A DNA stretch of 54,727 nt from JANLYQ01 sp031365725 (GCA_031365725.1 JANLYQ010000075.1:1-54727); one strand, 5' to 3'. Positions 17,549-26,374 are shown, numbered from the stretch's first letter. Numbers and translations: made by a program. The notes: generated by a model from the sequence alone, not told the origin.

Positions 17549-17564
17549 CGGTGATGGGGGTGGG

Positions 17565-18045
17565 TCAGCCCACAGTTGCCAGCTTCAGCACCTTGGTGTG
17601 CTCGATGCGCACGGCCTGCAGCGCGCGCGGGGAGAGACCAAGCAGCGACAGGATCGTCGGGGCGATCCGGGTCGTCTCGACCGCGGCGGTGCGGACATCG
17701 TGACCGGCGCCGGCACCGGAAACAACGAGCGGAACATGGCGGTCCTGCGGGTCGATGCCGCCGTGCTCGGCGATCTTGCCGGTCTTGCCGGTGTAGACGA
17801 ACCCGTGCTGCACGTAGCCGACCAGGTTGCGGTTGTCTTGATGTGGTCGGAGGTCTGGATGAGGGAGTCCGACCGCGGCGCGCAGACCGGCCGCCTTCGC
17901 TACCTCGAAGATGGTGTTCATCTTGAGGTAGGAGTGCGGGTAGACGCGGGTGCACGTCGTCGGATCGATCCACAGGGTCGTGGGGTCGATCGGCGTGCGC
18001 GGTTTCTGTTCATGGTGAGGATGTCGTCGGGCAGCGTCGCCGCGG
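17565..18045 (-). pseudogene. alkaline phosphatase/phosphodiesterase family gene, truncated and internally deleted
   Basis: On the minus strand one frame reads PIDPTTLWIDPTTCTRVYPHSYLKMNTIFEVAKAAGLRAA and, after a short junction, VGYVQHGFVYTGKTGKIAEHGG...DRHVPLVVSG...VETTRIAPTILSLLGL...QAVRIEHT (written in parts). The first part matches a region near the N-terminal third of bacterial type I phosphodiesterase/alkaline-phosphatase-superfamily proteins and the second matches their C-terminus. The middle of roughly 200 residues is missing and no credible start or signal peptide lies upstream. I infer a decayed extracellular phosphatase. The longest intact piece, from ATG at 17921, is 118 residues. 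Confidence 0.65.
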
Positions 18046-18182
18046 CTGGTCAGCTGCCCGACGAGGCCGGGAAAGGAGTCAGACGGCTAAGCGGTCAAGG
18101 CAGACGGCAGGTGTCCTGCAGGCGAAAGGTCGGTGGCAGCGGCGACGGAGGCGCAAGTTGCCGTCCGCCAACGGACAGCCCA

Positions 18183-19403
18183 TCACCGCCGGGCGGCCGC
18201 TGGTGCATCCCAGCGCAGGTACAACGTGCTTGCGTCATCACGCAAGCGGGTCCCGTGATGCTCCAGTACGGAGTGGACCAGCCGACGCAGCACCTCGGCC
18301 GGGTCCCAACCGGAGGTCGACTCACGTTCGAGCAAGTCTGCCAGCCGGGTCCTGCCGAACTCCTGCCCCTCGGGGCTACGGGCTTCGACAACACCGTCGG
18401 TGTAGAAGAGCAGCCCGTCACCGGGTTCGAGGTCGGTCTCGACGACTTCGGCTTCGCTGACGACCTGCACGAACGAGCTAAGTCCGAGCGGGGCCGCAGG
18501 GAGGGCATGGGTAGGCGGCAAGGTCGCGTTACGGCGGACATGCAGAGGCTCAGGATGCCCCGCAGTGACCCATCTCAGCCGGCCACTGGTGACGTCGAGC
18601 TGGGCGAACAGCCCCGTGACAAACGCGTTCCCTTCTGCGTACTCGGCGATGACGGCGTCAATCTCGGTCACGAGCGTCTGCAACCTCGCTTCGGGGTGCT
18701 CGCGGCGCGTGTTGCGATAGGCCGACACCGCAAGTGAACCGAGAACGGCAGAACGCAGCCCGTGTCCCATGGCGTCGAATATCGCGATGTCGAGGACGTC
18801 GCCGTTCAGGCTGTAGTCGAAGCAGTCTCCACCGACCTCGTAGGCCGGCTCCATCAAGCCGGCGACCGTGGTCCCGTCCATGCTGAACGTCAGCGGAGGC
18901 AACACCCCCCACTGCATCTCCGCAGGCAGCGACATGTCCTTGCGGCGGCGCAACACGTGGAGTCGGTCGGTGTAGCCGTTGGCGGTGGACACCAGGTGTG
19001 CGGCAGCGATCCCCAGCTCGACGCAAAGGCTCTCGACCTGCTCGTCCCAGACCGGCAACGTCATCGCCAGCACGCCGAGCTTCTGGGCCCGCTCGGTGAC
19101 CGGCACCCAGACGTGCCAACCGTCGTCTCGCTGCGCGGACAACGGACGTCCGGACATGTAAACCCGCCCGGCCATCGAGCCCTCGAGGCTGACCGCGGAA
19201 GGGTCCTCTCCGTGCGGCAGGACATCTGGATGCGGCTTGAGCCGTGAGTGGTCGTAGTCGATCAGGAGCAGCACCACATCAGACCCGCCCAGCTCGGCGA
19301 CCGTCATGGACAAGGTCTCGACGACCTGTTGAGGATCGGCTTCCTGCGCCAGGCGCAGCAACCGTCCGACAGGTCGATCCAGAGGGTCCCACGGGTCGAG
19401 CAT
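18183..19403 (-). CDS. GAF-SpoIIE (RsbU-like) serine/threonine phosphatase
   Basis: 406 residues; ATG at 19403 (a GTG two codons earlier is possible). The N-terminal 160 or so residues look like a GAF sensor domain. The PP2C/SpoIIE domain carries the metal-binding Asp residues in GGDCFDYSL, FDAMGHGLRSA, FYTDGVVEA and DDASTLYL. Such proteins dephosphorylate anti-sigma-antagonists in partner-switching networks that control general stress sigma factors. No cognate antagonist or anti-sigma gene is adjacent. The region 18046-18182 upstream of its stop holds nothing I can identify. Confidence 0.88.
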   Translation of the reverse strand: MLDPWDPLDRPVGRLLRLAQEADPQQVVETLSMTVAELGGSDVVLLLIDYDHSRLKPHPDVLPHGEDPSAVSLEGSMAGRVYMSGRPLSAQRDDGWHVWVPVTERAQKLGVLAMTLPVWDEQVESLCVELGIAAAHLVSTANGYTDRLHVLRRRKDMSLPAEMQWGVLPPLTFSMDGTTVAGLMEPAYEVGGDCFDYSLNGDVLDIAIFDAMGHGLRSAVLGSLAVSAYRNTRREHPEARLQTLVTEIDAVIAEYAEGNAFVTGLFAQLDVTSGRLRWVTAGHPEPLHVRRNATLPPTHALPAAPLGLSSFVQVVSEAEVVETDLEPGDGLLFYTDGVVEARSPEGQEFGRTRLADLLERESTSGWDPAEVLRRLVHSVLEHHGTRLRDDASTLYLRWDAPAAARR

Positions 19404-19481
19404 GGGCACCCCCGATCGTCGATGCGCAGGCTGCGCGGACCCCGAGCCTACGCATGCTGGGCCGTTCCGCTCCGGGCCGGG

Positions 19482-19657
19482 CGATGGTCGCACCGGTGCC
19501 GTGCTGGTGTCACCGGCCATCACGGCGGGTACGACGAACGCGACGGCCTACAAACACTACGGGCTGTTGCGCACGCTGGCAGACACGCTCGGCCCCGCAC
19601 CCCTGGGCTCTGCCCGGGACTCGCGCTGCTTGGCCCCGACGTCTTTGGAGCTCACTG
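19482..19657 (+). pseudogene. 3' remnant of a phosphoesterase/acid phosphatase gene
   Basis: The frame reads GDGRTGAVLVSPAITAG, then TTNATAYKHYGLLRTLADTLG and PLG, which matches the C-terminal signature of the phosphoesterase family (VxVSPxxxxGT...TPYxHYSLLRTxEDxFGLPxLG). Nothing upstream continues the family, since the region is occupied by the start of the divergent SpoIIE gene. It sits directly in front of an intact member of the same broad family, so it may be what is left of a tandem duplicate. Confidence 0.55.
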
Positions 19658-20953
19658 ATGGATCGACTGTCTCGCCGCCAGGTCCTCGCCGGGGCCACCG
19701 GGCTGGCAGGTGCTGCGGGCCTGGGTGTCGTGGGCGCCCTGCCCGGCGGCCGTGGGTTGACGACTCCGGCTGCCGCCGCGACGACACTGCCGGCCCCGGG
19801 CGCCAGCGGCATCGACCACATCGTCGTGGTGATGATGGAGAACCGGTCGTTCGACCACTTCCTCGGCTGGCTGCCCGGTGCTGACGGTCGGCAGGCCGGC
19901 CTGACCTACGTCGACTCCCTCGGCATCCCGCACAGCACCCACCACCTCACCGAGTACCAGGGCTGCAGCCACCCCGACCCGGACCACTCCTACGAGGGCG
20001 GCCGGGTGCAGCTCGACGGCGGGAAGTGCGACGGCTGGTTGCGGGCCGGGGCGAGCGACGACTTCTCGATCGGCTACTACACCGACGCGGACCTCGCCTT
20101 CTTCCGCCGGGCCGCGCCGTACTGGACGAGCTTCGACAGGTATTTCTCCGCCACCCTCGCCGAGACCTACCCCAACCGGTTCTACATGCACTCGGCGCAG
20201 ACCGACCGGACGCACAACTCGATGGCCACCGCGACGATGCCGACCGTCTGGGACCGGCTGGCAGACAAGGGCGTCTCACACACCTACTACTTCAACGACG
20301 TGCCGTTCCTCGCCCTCTACGGCACGAAGTACCTCGACATCTCCAAGCCGTACGCCGGTTTTCTCGCTGCCTGCGCCAGCGGCACGTTGCCCTCGGTGTC
20401 GTTCGTCGACCCCCGCTTCACCGACGAGAGCAGCGGCAGCTCGGCCGATGACCACCCGCACGCCGACGTCCGCGCCGGGCAGGCTTTCCTCAACGAGGTC
20501 TACACCGCGGTCACCACGTCACCGCAGTGGTCCCGCACCGCGCTGGTCATCAACTACGACGAGTGGGGTGGCTTCTTCGACCACGTCGCGCCGGGCACCG
20601 CTCCCGACGCGCGACCCGACCTCGGCACCGGTCAGCGCGGCTTCCGCACTCCTGCGCTGCTGATCTCGCCGCGGTCCCGCCGCAAGCACGTCGACCACAC
20701 GACGTACGACCACGCCTCTGTGCTGAAGATGATCGAGTGGCGCTTCAACCTGAGCGCACTCACCCGGCGCGACGCGGCGGCCACGAACCTGGCACGGGCG
20801 TTGGACTTCAGCCGCCCTCCCAACCTGACCGCGCCGCGCTGGGCGGTGCCGGCGGTGGTCGGCGTGCCGTGCGGCGTGCCGTCACCTGGTGACTTCGAGG
20901 AGTGGGGTGCGCTGAAGGTGCAGGCCGCGGCGCTGGGGTTCCCGCTGCCCTGA
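19658..20953 (+). CDS. Tat-exported phospholipase C / acid phosphatase family protein
   Basis: 431 residues from ATG at 19658 (MDRLSRRQVLAG). A twin-arginine signal (SRRQVL, hydrophobic core to about residue 40) indicates export of a folded protein. The catalytic start VVMMENRSFDHFLGWLPG is the hallmark of the phosphoesterase family (PlcA-D, AcpA), with later YDEWGGFFDHVAPG and DHASVLKMIEWRF. Phospholipase C members cleave phosphatidylcholine or sphingomyelin; acid phosphatase members release phosphate. Its length suits the shorter acid-phosphatase/PLC subgroup. It could supply phosphate to the Pst system. Substrate unproven. Confidence 0.88.
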   Translation: MDRLSRRQVLAGATGLAGAAGLGVVGALPGGRGLTTPAAAATTLPAPGASGIDHIVVVMMENRSFDHFLGWLPGADGRQAGLTYVDSLGIPHSTHHLTEYQGCSHPDPDHSYEGGRVQLDGGKCDGWLRAGASDDFSIGYYTDADLAFFRRAAPYWTSFDRYFSATLAETYPNRFYMHSAQTDRTHNSMATATMPTVWDRLADKGVSHTYYFNDVPFLALYGTKYLDISKPYAGFLAACASGTLPSVSFVDPRFTDESSGSSADDHPHADVRAGQAFLNEVYTAVTTSPQWSRTALVINYDEWGGFFDHVAPGTAPDARPDLGTGQRGFRTPALLISPRSRRKHVDHTTYDHASVLKMIEWRFNLSALTRRDAAATNLARALDFSRPPNLTAPRWAVPAVVGVPCGVPSPGDFEEWGALKVQAAALGFPLP

Positions 20954-20970
20954 AGAGCGGCTTGCTGGCG

Positions 20971-21358
20971 TCAGTGACAGCCGGACCAGCCCTGGGCACC
21001 CCACAGCTCGACGGTCAGGCTCGTCCGCCGCGTCTCCTCCTGGGCGCTGGGCAGGAAGTCGGTCTGGCTCATCTGCACCGGTCCGAGCTGCCCCGGGACC
21101 ACGGGCGGGTGCGGCAGGAGCGGGAGGCCTCCCATCGACAGGAGGACGACCACCACCGCGCCCCCCAGCAGCCCGGACACCGCGACCACCGGCCGTGACC
21201 ACCCACTGGCGGTCGGCGTCGCTGATGCCCCAGAGGGGCAGGCCCGCCTTGGGCTTCGGGGCCGTCACCGGAGGCCACGAGTCCTGCAGTGCTGCCGGTG
21301 CCGTCCCGTGCGGGGCTGGCGCTGCCGCGGGCACCCAGAAGTCGTCGTTCCCCGTCAT
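20971..21358 (-). pseudogene. small membrane protein with one frameshift
   Basis: From ATG at 21358 one frame reads MTGNDDFWVPAAAPAPHG...GISDADRQWV; a second frame continues RPVVAVSGLLGGAVVVVLLS...LWGAQGWSGCH to a stop at 20971. Removing one G from the GGG run (plus-strand CCC at 21202-21204) joins them as DRQWWSRPVVAVSG, which is the natural motif before a transmembrane helix in short actinobacterial membrane proteins. The product would be about 129 residues with one helix. It may be a real frameshift or an assembly error at a homopolymer. Confidence 0.6.
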
Positions 21359-21413
21359 GCCGCTCCCCCACGTCGCCGATCGTGAGCCATCGACCCGTCG
21401 CCGCTAGACCTTG

Positions 21414-21821
21414 ATGGCTGGTCGCAGCCTCGCTGCCACCGCATCACCACCGCGATCACTCCGGAGAGGATTCGGCACCCCTCAGCAGCCAATCGGTCTC
21501 CGGAGGCACAGCGGCCGCAGACCGGTTCGACGCAGCCTCCGGCCGTACGGCGGGTCGCGGGACGAGCGCCGGGTCACGCTGGCACTCACCGGTCTCGTCG
21601 GTGCAGCGGCGTGGGCGATGAACGCCGCCACTGCTCGGCCGGGCGGCGCACCGTTCGTCTACGGCTGGTACGACGCGGGAGCTGCTGCCCCCGCCACCAG
21701 CACCTCGTTGCTGACCGCGGTCGTCCTCGCCGCGGCCCCGGCCGGCTGGCTCATTGGAGCAGCCGCCGTAGCCGTCACGCGCCGGGCGAGAAGGGCACCC
21801 GCACTAGCCGGCGTTCACTAG
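21414..21821 (+). CDS. small hypothetical membrane protein
   Basis: 135 residues from ATG at 21414. The first 50 residues are Arg/Pro-rich and may not be translated as such. The second half has two hydrophobic segments (LALTGLVGAAAWAMNAA and TSLLTAVVLAAAPAGWLIGAA) linked by GGAPFVYGWYDAG, and a basic tail. Its end overlaps the anti-sigma gene on the other strand by 4 bases. I do not recognise it; it could be real only from a later internal start. Confidence 0.4.
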   Translation: MAGRSLAATASPPRSLRRGFGTPQQPIGLRRHSGRRPVRRSLRPYGGSRDERRVTLALTGLVGAAAWAMNAATARPGGAPFVYGWYDAGAAAPATSTSLLTAVVLAAAPAGWLIGAAAVAVTRRARRAPALAGVH

Positions 21822-22528
21822 CCGCCGGCGAGAGACATCGGGTGCGGCACCGTCAACCGGATCAAGCGGCGACCATCGACGGTTTGCACGACGAGGGCCG
21901 TGATCGACCGCTGGGACAACGCCGTGCTCCCCGACACGGTGGCACGCCCCTCATAGGACGCCACCCAGGTGGATGCGACCTCACGATGACCGAACGCGTC
22001 GAGAGCCACCAGCTGACAGTGCTCGCCGGGCTCGACACCCTTCAGCACGAGGCGCAATGCCGTGCCTGTCGCCTCGGGCACCAACATGACGCTCGCCGCG
22101 ACCGACGTCCGCCGGTTGGTGCCAGTGACCACGACCGATCCTGCCGTCGAGACGGAGACCTCCCCGCGCTCGACGTGACGCACGATCGGCACGCCCACCC
22201 CGACCAGGACCAGTAACGCGGCGGCGACCGACACCCATGCGGTGACCCGGCGGCGACGTAGACGAGCGGTGCGGGCAAGCTCGTCGCCAGCCGCGAGCAC
22301 TCGTGCAGTGAACTCCGACGGCACCGGGGGCACTCCGGCACTGGCCACCTCGGGGTCCAGCCGGTGGAGCAGGCCGGGGATCCCCGCGAGCTCGGCAAAT
22401 GTCGCCGTGCACCGGTCGCAGCCAGCGAGGTGACCCTCGATGCCGTGCCGATCCGGCGGGTCGATCGCGCCGAGGGCAAGGACACCGATCAGCAGCTCGG
22501 CCTCGGCGCAGGTCATGGGGGCGGTCAT
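21818..22528 (-). CDS. anti-sigma factor, zinc-finger (ZAS/RslA-like), membrane-anchored
   Basis: 236 residues from ATG at 22528, overlapping the sigma gene stop by 4 bases. The N-terminal cytoplasmic domain has the zinc-binding H-x3-C-x2-C motif (HLAGCDRC) of ZAS anti-sigma factors. One transmembrane helix (about 97-117, AWVSVAAALLVLVGVGVP) leads to an extracellular anti-sigma-K/RskA-like C-terminal domain with a beta pattern (GSVVVTGTNRRTSVAASVML...GEHCQLVALD). It should hold the upstream ECF sigma factor inactive until an oxidative or envelope signal. Confidence 0.9.
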   Translation of the reverse strand: MTAPMTCAEAELLIGVLALGAIDPPDRHGIEGHLAGCDRCTATFAELAGIPGLLHRLDPEVASAGVPPVPSEFTARVLAAGDELARTARLRRRRVTAWVSVAAALLVLVGVGVPIVRHVERGEVSVSTAGSVVVTGTNRRTSVAASVMLVPEATGTALRLVLKGVEPGEHCQLVALDAFGHREVASTWVASYEGRATVSGSTALSQRSITALVVQTVDGRRLIRLTVPHPMSLAGG

Positions 22529-23091
22529 GAGGTGACCCCGCGCTCGACGAGAGCCGTCCGCAGCAGCCGCAAGGCGTAGAACGCACGCGACTTGACGGTG
22601 CCCTCGGGGATCCCGAGCTCGGCGGCAGCCTGGGCCACCGACCGTCCGAGGTAGAACGTCTGCACCAGCACCGCACGGTGCTCGGGGGTCAGGACGGTCA
22701 GCGCGTCCGCGACGACCATCGACTGCAGGGCCAGGTCCATGTCCTCGTCGCTGGCCAGCGTGGCCAGCCTGGTCTTGTCGGTCAGGTTCAGCAGGTCGCC
22801 CGGCATCTCCTGCGGCCGGGCGCGACGCGCGCGGAACTGGTCGGTCGTCAGGTTGCGCGCCACGGTGAACAGCCACCCCCGCCCGGACTGGCCGGGACCG
22901 GACACTGCATCGGGGTGCGTCCAGGCACGCAGCAGCGTCTCCTGGACGATGTCCTCGGCCATCTGTCGGTCCCCCGTCAACCTGGTCACATAGCTCAGTA
23001 ATGCGGGCGCGTGCTGCTCACAGAGCAGCACGAGGTCGGCCTCGTGGACCCTCGCCGGCGACGGACCTCGCAGCTCGCGGACCCGAGTCAT
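22525..23091 (-). CDS. ECF sigma factor, SigL/SigK type
   Basis: 188 residues; ATG at 23091 overlapping the RibD-type gene stop. Region 2 carries YVTRLTGDRQMAEDIVQETLLRAW; region 4 carries LTPEHRAVLVQTFYLGRSVAQAAAELGIPEGTVKSR. The closest family I recognise is mycobacterial SigL/SigK, which pairs with a zinc or RskA-type anti-sigma as here. It is at the 3' end of the pterin/glycolipid operon, so induction of the operon would raise its own level. Two promoters in the block match the SigL consensus. Confidence 0.9.
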   Translation of the reverse strand: MTRVRELRGPSPARVHEADLVLLCEQHAPALLSYVTRLTGDRQMAEDIVQETLLRAWTHPDAVSGPGQSGRGWLFTVARNLTTDQFRARRARPQEMPGDLLNLTDKTRLATLASDEDMDLALQSMVVADALTVLTPEHRAVLVQTFYLGRSVAQAAAELGIPEGTVKSRAFYALRLLRTALVERGVTS

Positions 23092-23873
23092 ACCCGTAGA
23101 ACGAGATCTGCGCCGGTTGTGTTCACTGCCCGGCGTACGTCGTGCCCGGCCGCAACCTCCTCGGTGCGGTTGCCCTCCTCCTCGGCGAACCGCGGCGAGA
23201 GCGCGAATCTCATGACGGCGACATCGCCGACCTGGCGCACGTCAGCGAGTGTCGCGCGGCTGTCGGCCGTCCAGGGGAACGTGGCGTCCCCGACGAGCCG
23301 CCGGGCCTGCCGGTCACCGACGAAGAGCGGTGCCACAGCCAGCTGCAGCTCGTCGGCGAGCGCATCGGCAAGGAACTGAGTGAGCACCACGCCCCCACCT
23401 TCCACCATCAGCCGCCGCACTCCACGGGTCTGAAGGTCCTCGCTCACCCGGCGCATCCTCCCGCGGGATCCGCAGCCGACCACGGTCGCGACGGCACCGA
23501 GTCGCACCCGTGCTTCGCGGACGACGTCGGGCGGGCAGTAGACGAGCTTCGCCGCGTCCCCGTCAGTGAAGAACCGGGCTCGGGGGTCAAGGGCGGCGGT
23601 GCTCGTGATCGTCACCTTGGTCGGCGAGGGGTCCAGCCCGCGGGCGACCCGCGCCTCCCGACGCGCGGGACACCGCACCAGCAACCGCGGGTCGTCCTGG
23701 CGGACGGTTGCGGCTCCGACGAGGATCGCGTCGCACGACGCACGGACCGCGTCCACCCGGTCGAAGTCGGCGTCGTTGGACAGGAGCAGTCGCTGCTCGG
23801 TCCCGGTCCCGAGGTAGCCGTCGATGGACATGCAGCAGCTGAGGACGGTGTACGGGCGATCAGGCTGAGGCAT
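23088..23873 (-). CDS. RibD C-terminal (dihydrofolate-reductase-like) reductase
   Basis: 261 residues; ATG at 23873. It is a stand-alone RibD reductase domain without the deaminase domain. Signatures are LSCCMSIDGYLG at the start, the NADPH site ILVGAATVRQDDPRLLVR, and LMVEGGGVVLTQFL near the C-terminal third. Members reduce the ribosyl side chain of 2,5-diamino-6-ribosylamino-4(3H)-pyrimidinone phosphate or related pterins with NADPH. It overlaps the flippase-like gene by 14 bases and the sigma gene by 4. Co-location with a GTP cyclohydrolase II suggests it acts on that enzyme's product. Confidence 0.88.
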   Translation of the reverse strand: MPQPDRPYTVLSCCMSIDGYLGTGTEQRLLLSNDADFDRVDAVRASCDAILVGAATVRQDDPRLLVRCPARREARVARGLDPSPTKVTITSTAALDPRARFFTDGDAAKLVYCPPDVVREARVRLGAVATVVGCGSRGRMRRVSEDLQTRGVRRLMVEGGGVVLTQFLADALADELQLAVAPLFVGDRQARRLVGDATFPWTADSRATLADVRQVGDVAVMRFALSPRFAEEEGNRTEEVAAGHDVRRAVNTTGADLVLRV

Positions 23874-24915
23874 TGCGTCGCCCGATCCCGCCGTCGTCGG
23901 ACCAGGCCGGCGACTCCCACCTCGCCGGTGCGGGCGGGGGTCTCGACGCACCCTGCACGACCAGCACCGCCAACCCCGGGAGGACGGCCACGAGCGTCAG
24001 CACGCCATAGGCGACGGCGGCGGCGACGCCGACCCCGGCGCCCAGCCCGGCGGCCCCGAAGGTCCACGCAGCCACCCCTTCACGGGGACCGAACCCACCG
24101 ACGTTGAGCGGCACCGACATCGCCAGCAGCACGATCAGCGCCAGCGGGACCAGCCGGTCGACGGGGGCGGTCGAGCCGACCGCGCGCGCGGCCACGACGA
24201 AGGACGTGACATGACCGGCGACCACGATCGTGGACGACACCACAGCCCCGGGCCAGATGCGGGCGTCCAGCACCACAGCGCGCAGGTCCGCACTCAGGAT
24301 CCGGCGGGCCCGCGACGACCAGGTGCTCCCGGTGGCGACAGCCCGCCGACGGACCAGCACGTTGGGCAGCGCGATGGGCAGCACCATCGGCAGCACAACG
24401 GACAGCGGCACGGCGAGCAACAGCACCCCGCCTGCGACGACGAGCAGCACCACCATCGCCGCACGCACGGGCGAGGGCCACACCACCAGGACGATCACGG
24501 TGAGCACTGCCTGCACGGCCTGCCCGATCGAGCGCTCCCAGGCCACCGTGCGCACGCCGAGCAGGCGGCCCCCGACGTCGTGACCGTGACTGACCGCTCG
24601 ATGCAGGTCGCCGAGCACACCGCCCGGCAGGGCGACGTTGAGGAACTGCGAGCGGTAGTACGCAGCGACGCCGGCGCGCATCGACAGGTGCACATCGAGG
24701 CCGCGCGCCACCAAACGCCAGCGCCAGGCGCAGCAGACCGTTGTGACCCAGCCGATGACCGTCACGATGACCACCGTCGAGGCGTCGACCGCGCGCAGCC
24801 CGTCGAGCAGCGGAGTCGCGCCCATCCGCCAGACGATCGCGACCAGGACGAGCGGCGCCAGGAGGAGCCGCAGCCAGCGCATCGGCGTCTCGCGGCGTAG
24901 GCCGTCGGTGGTCAT
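23860..24915 (-). CDS. flippase-like membrane protein (UPF0104 / LPG-synthase TM family)
   Basis: 351 residues; ATG at 24915. About eight to nine transmembrane helices with the family motifs YRSQFLNVALPGGVLGDLHRA (usually QFLNxxLPGGVxGDxxR) and the later PLNVGGFGPREGVAAW (usually PxxxGGxGxRE). This family lies in the same fold as MprF flippase domains and sits in many glycolipid and secondary-metabolite loci, presumably moving a lipid-linked product. Its start overlaps the glycosyltransferase stop by 4 bases. Confidence 0.88.
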   Translation of the reverse strand: MTTDGLRRETPMRWLRLLLAPLVLVAIVWRMGATPLLDGLRAVDASTVVIVTVIGWVTTVCCAWRWRLVARGLDVHLSMRAGVAAYYRSQFLNVALPGGVLGDLHRAVSHGHDVGGRLLGVRTVAWERSIGQAVQAVLTVIVLVVWPSPVRAAMVVLLVVAGGVLLLAVPLSVVLPMVLPIALPNVLVRRRAVATGSTWSSRARRILSADLRAVVLDARIWPGAVVSSTIVVAGHVTSFVVAARAVGSTAPVDRLVPLALIVLLAMSVPLNVGGFGPREGVAAWTFGAAGLGAGVGVAAAVAYGVLTLVAVLPGLAVLVVQGASRPPPAPARWESPAWSDDGGIGRRNASA

Positions 24916-25976
24916 GCGGCCACCTGGGTCAGCACCCTGGCGACGGCGCGCGCCGTCACCGACCAGCGACTCAATGCCGTACGCCGGTCAACGGCTGCCG
25001 CCCGGAGCTGCGATCGCAGGGCGGGCTCCCCCAGCCACCGGCGCAGTGCGTCGGCCAGCGCCGCCGGGTCGTCGGCGGGGACAAGGACCCCTGGCCGCCG
25101 ACCGTCCGACGCCTGACCGAGGGCCTGGGGCACGCCACCGACGGAGGTAGCGAGCACCGGCACACCTCGAGCCAGGGCTTCGGTGATTACCATGCCGTAG
25201 GTCTCGGCTCGGGAGGGCAGCACGAGCAGGTCCGCAGCGGCGTAGGACGCAGCCAAGGCCGGCCCGGCCAGCGCACCGGCGAGCAGCACCCGGTCACCGA
25301 GACCGCTTGCGTCGATCCGGCCACGCAGCAGAGCAACGAAAACCGGGTCCCGGTCGAGGGAACCGACGACCTGGCAGCTCCAGCTCAGGTCGCGCAACGA
25401 GGCAAGCGCCTCGAGCAGGACCGCGTGACCCTTGTGCTCTGACACCGCGGCGACGCACAGCAGCGAGCTCCCACTCGACGTACCGCCCGCGACCTCGGCC
25501 TGGTCGACACCGGGTTCGGCCACGCGCACGTGGGCAGCGACCAGTCCGTGCAGCTGGATGAGATGGTCACGAGTCCACGCACTGGTCGTCACCACCGCGG
25601 CCGCGGCCTGCAGGACCTGACGCTCGGCCGCGAACAGTCCGAGATCGCGGCTCTCTCCCGCATCAAGCCCCAGCGGCATGTGGACGAGGACCACCACACG
25701 CAACCGTCGCGCCGCGGGGACGAGCACCGCGGCCGCAGCCGCGAGCAGCCCGTCGACAACGACCTGCTCGCCGGCCGGAACACCGCCGAGCACTCCCGCC
25801 AGCGCGGCCAGCGACGTGGCGTCCGGCACCGGCCACGAGCCGGGCACCGGGTGCTGACGGACCCGCCAGCCAAGGTCGGTGAGACCGGTCCGGAGCCGCC
25901 GGTCGTAGGTGTTCCCACCGCTCGGCCGGGCGAGGTCATCGACGCCGTCAGGCACCACGAGGTGCACGCAGGTCAC
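24912..25976 (-). CDS. family 4 (GT-B) glycosyltransferase
   Basis: 354 residues from GTG at 25976, overlapping the PTPS-like gene. The N-terminal acceptor domain begins with SGGNTYDRRL, the gly-rich entry used by GT4 enzymes. The donor-binding C-terminal domain has AAVSEHKGHAVLLEAL and the E-x7-E motif in SRAETYGMVITEALARG. No signal or membrane helices, so it works at the cytoplasmic face. Donor and acceptor sugars cannot be read from sequence; in this operon it likely glycosylates the pathway's product. Confidence 0.9.
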   Translation of the reverse strand: MTCVHLVVPDGVDDLARPSGGNTYDRRLRTGLTDLGWRVRQHPVPGSWPVPDATSLAALAGVLGGVPAGEQVVVDGLLAAAAAVLVPAARRLRVVVLVHMPLGLDAGESRDLGLFAAERQVLQAAAAVVTTSAWTRDHLIQLHGLVAAHVRVAEPGVDQAEVAGGTSSGSSLLCVAAVSEHKGHAVLLEALASLRDLSWSCQVVGSLDRDPVFVALLRGRIDASGLGDRVLLAGALAGPALAASYAAADLLVLPSRAETYGMVITEALARGVPVLATSVGGVPQALGQASDGRRPGVLVPADDPAALADALRRWLGEPALRSQLRAAAVDRRTALSRWSVTARAVARVLTQVAA

Positions 25977-26371
25977 AGCGCCCGCTCATGACTTGCCCAC
26001 GCGATGTGCGACTCGTGCAGGGTGACCATCAGGCCGGTGAGACCCCGGGCGCCGTCGCCGAGGTCGCCGGCTCGGACGTGGTCGGCGAGCCGGTCGGAAA
26101 TCACGCCGGCAAGGGCTTCGGTGGTGGTGATGACTCCGTCGAGGGCGGGCTCGTCGTCGAGGTTGCGGCAGTTCAGCTCGCTCAGCACGTCGCGCAGCAC
26201 GGCGGCGGCACGAGCGATATCGACCACCACGTTGTCGGCGTCGAGCGCCGGCCGGCGGAAGCACGCATCCACGATGTAAGTGGCTCCGTGCAGACGCTGG
26301 GCCGGACCGAACACCTCGCCGCGCAGGCTGTGGGCGATCATGAAGTGGTCCCGCACGGTCACGCTGAACAT
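25973..26371 (-). CDS. 6-pyruvoyltetrahydropterin synthase (COG0720) homologue with altered active site
   Basis: 132 residues; ATG at 26369-26371. The T-fold is recognisable: MIAHSL (His14), LHGATYIVD (His28), DADNVVVDI, NLDD, TTEALAGVI and TLHES near the end. Canonical enzymes have zinc ligands in A-H and HGH and a catalytic Cys four residues before HGH. Here the second His of HGH is Ala30 and the Cys position is Ala24, so one zinc ligand and the nucleophile are missing. It should still bind a pterin-like ligand but probably does not run the standard reaction. The next gene starts 3 bases upstream of its ATG. Confidence 0.87.
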   Translation of the reverse strand: MFSVTVRDHFMIAHSLRGEVFGPAQRLHGATYIVDACFRRPALDADNVVVDIARAAAVLRDVLSELNCRNLDDEPALDGVITTTEALAGVISDRLADHVRAGDLGDGARGLTGLMVTLHESHIAWASHERAL

Positions 26372-26374
26372 GGC

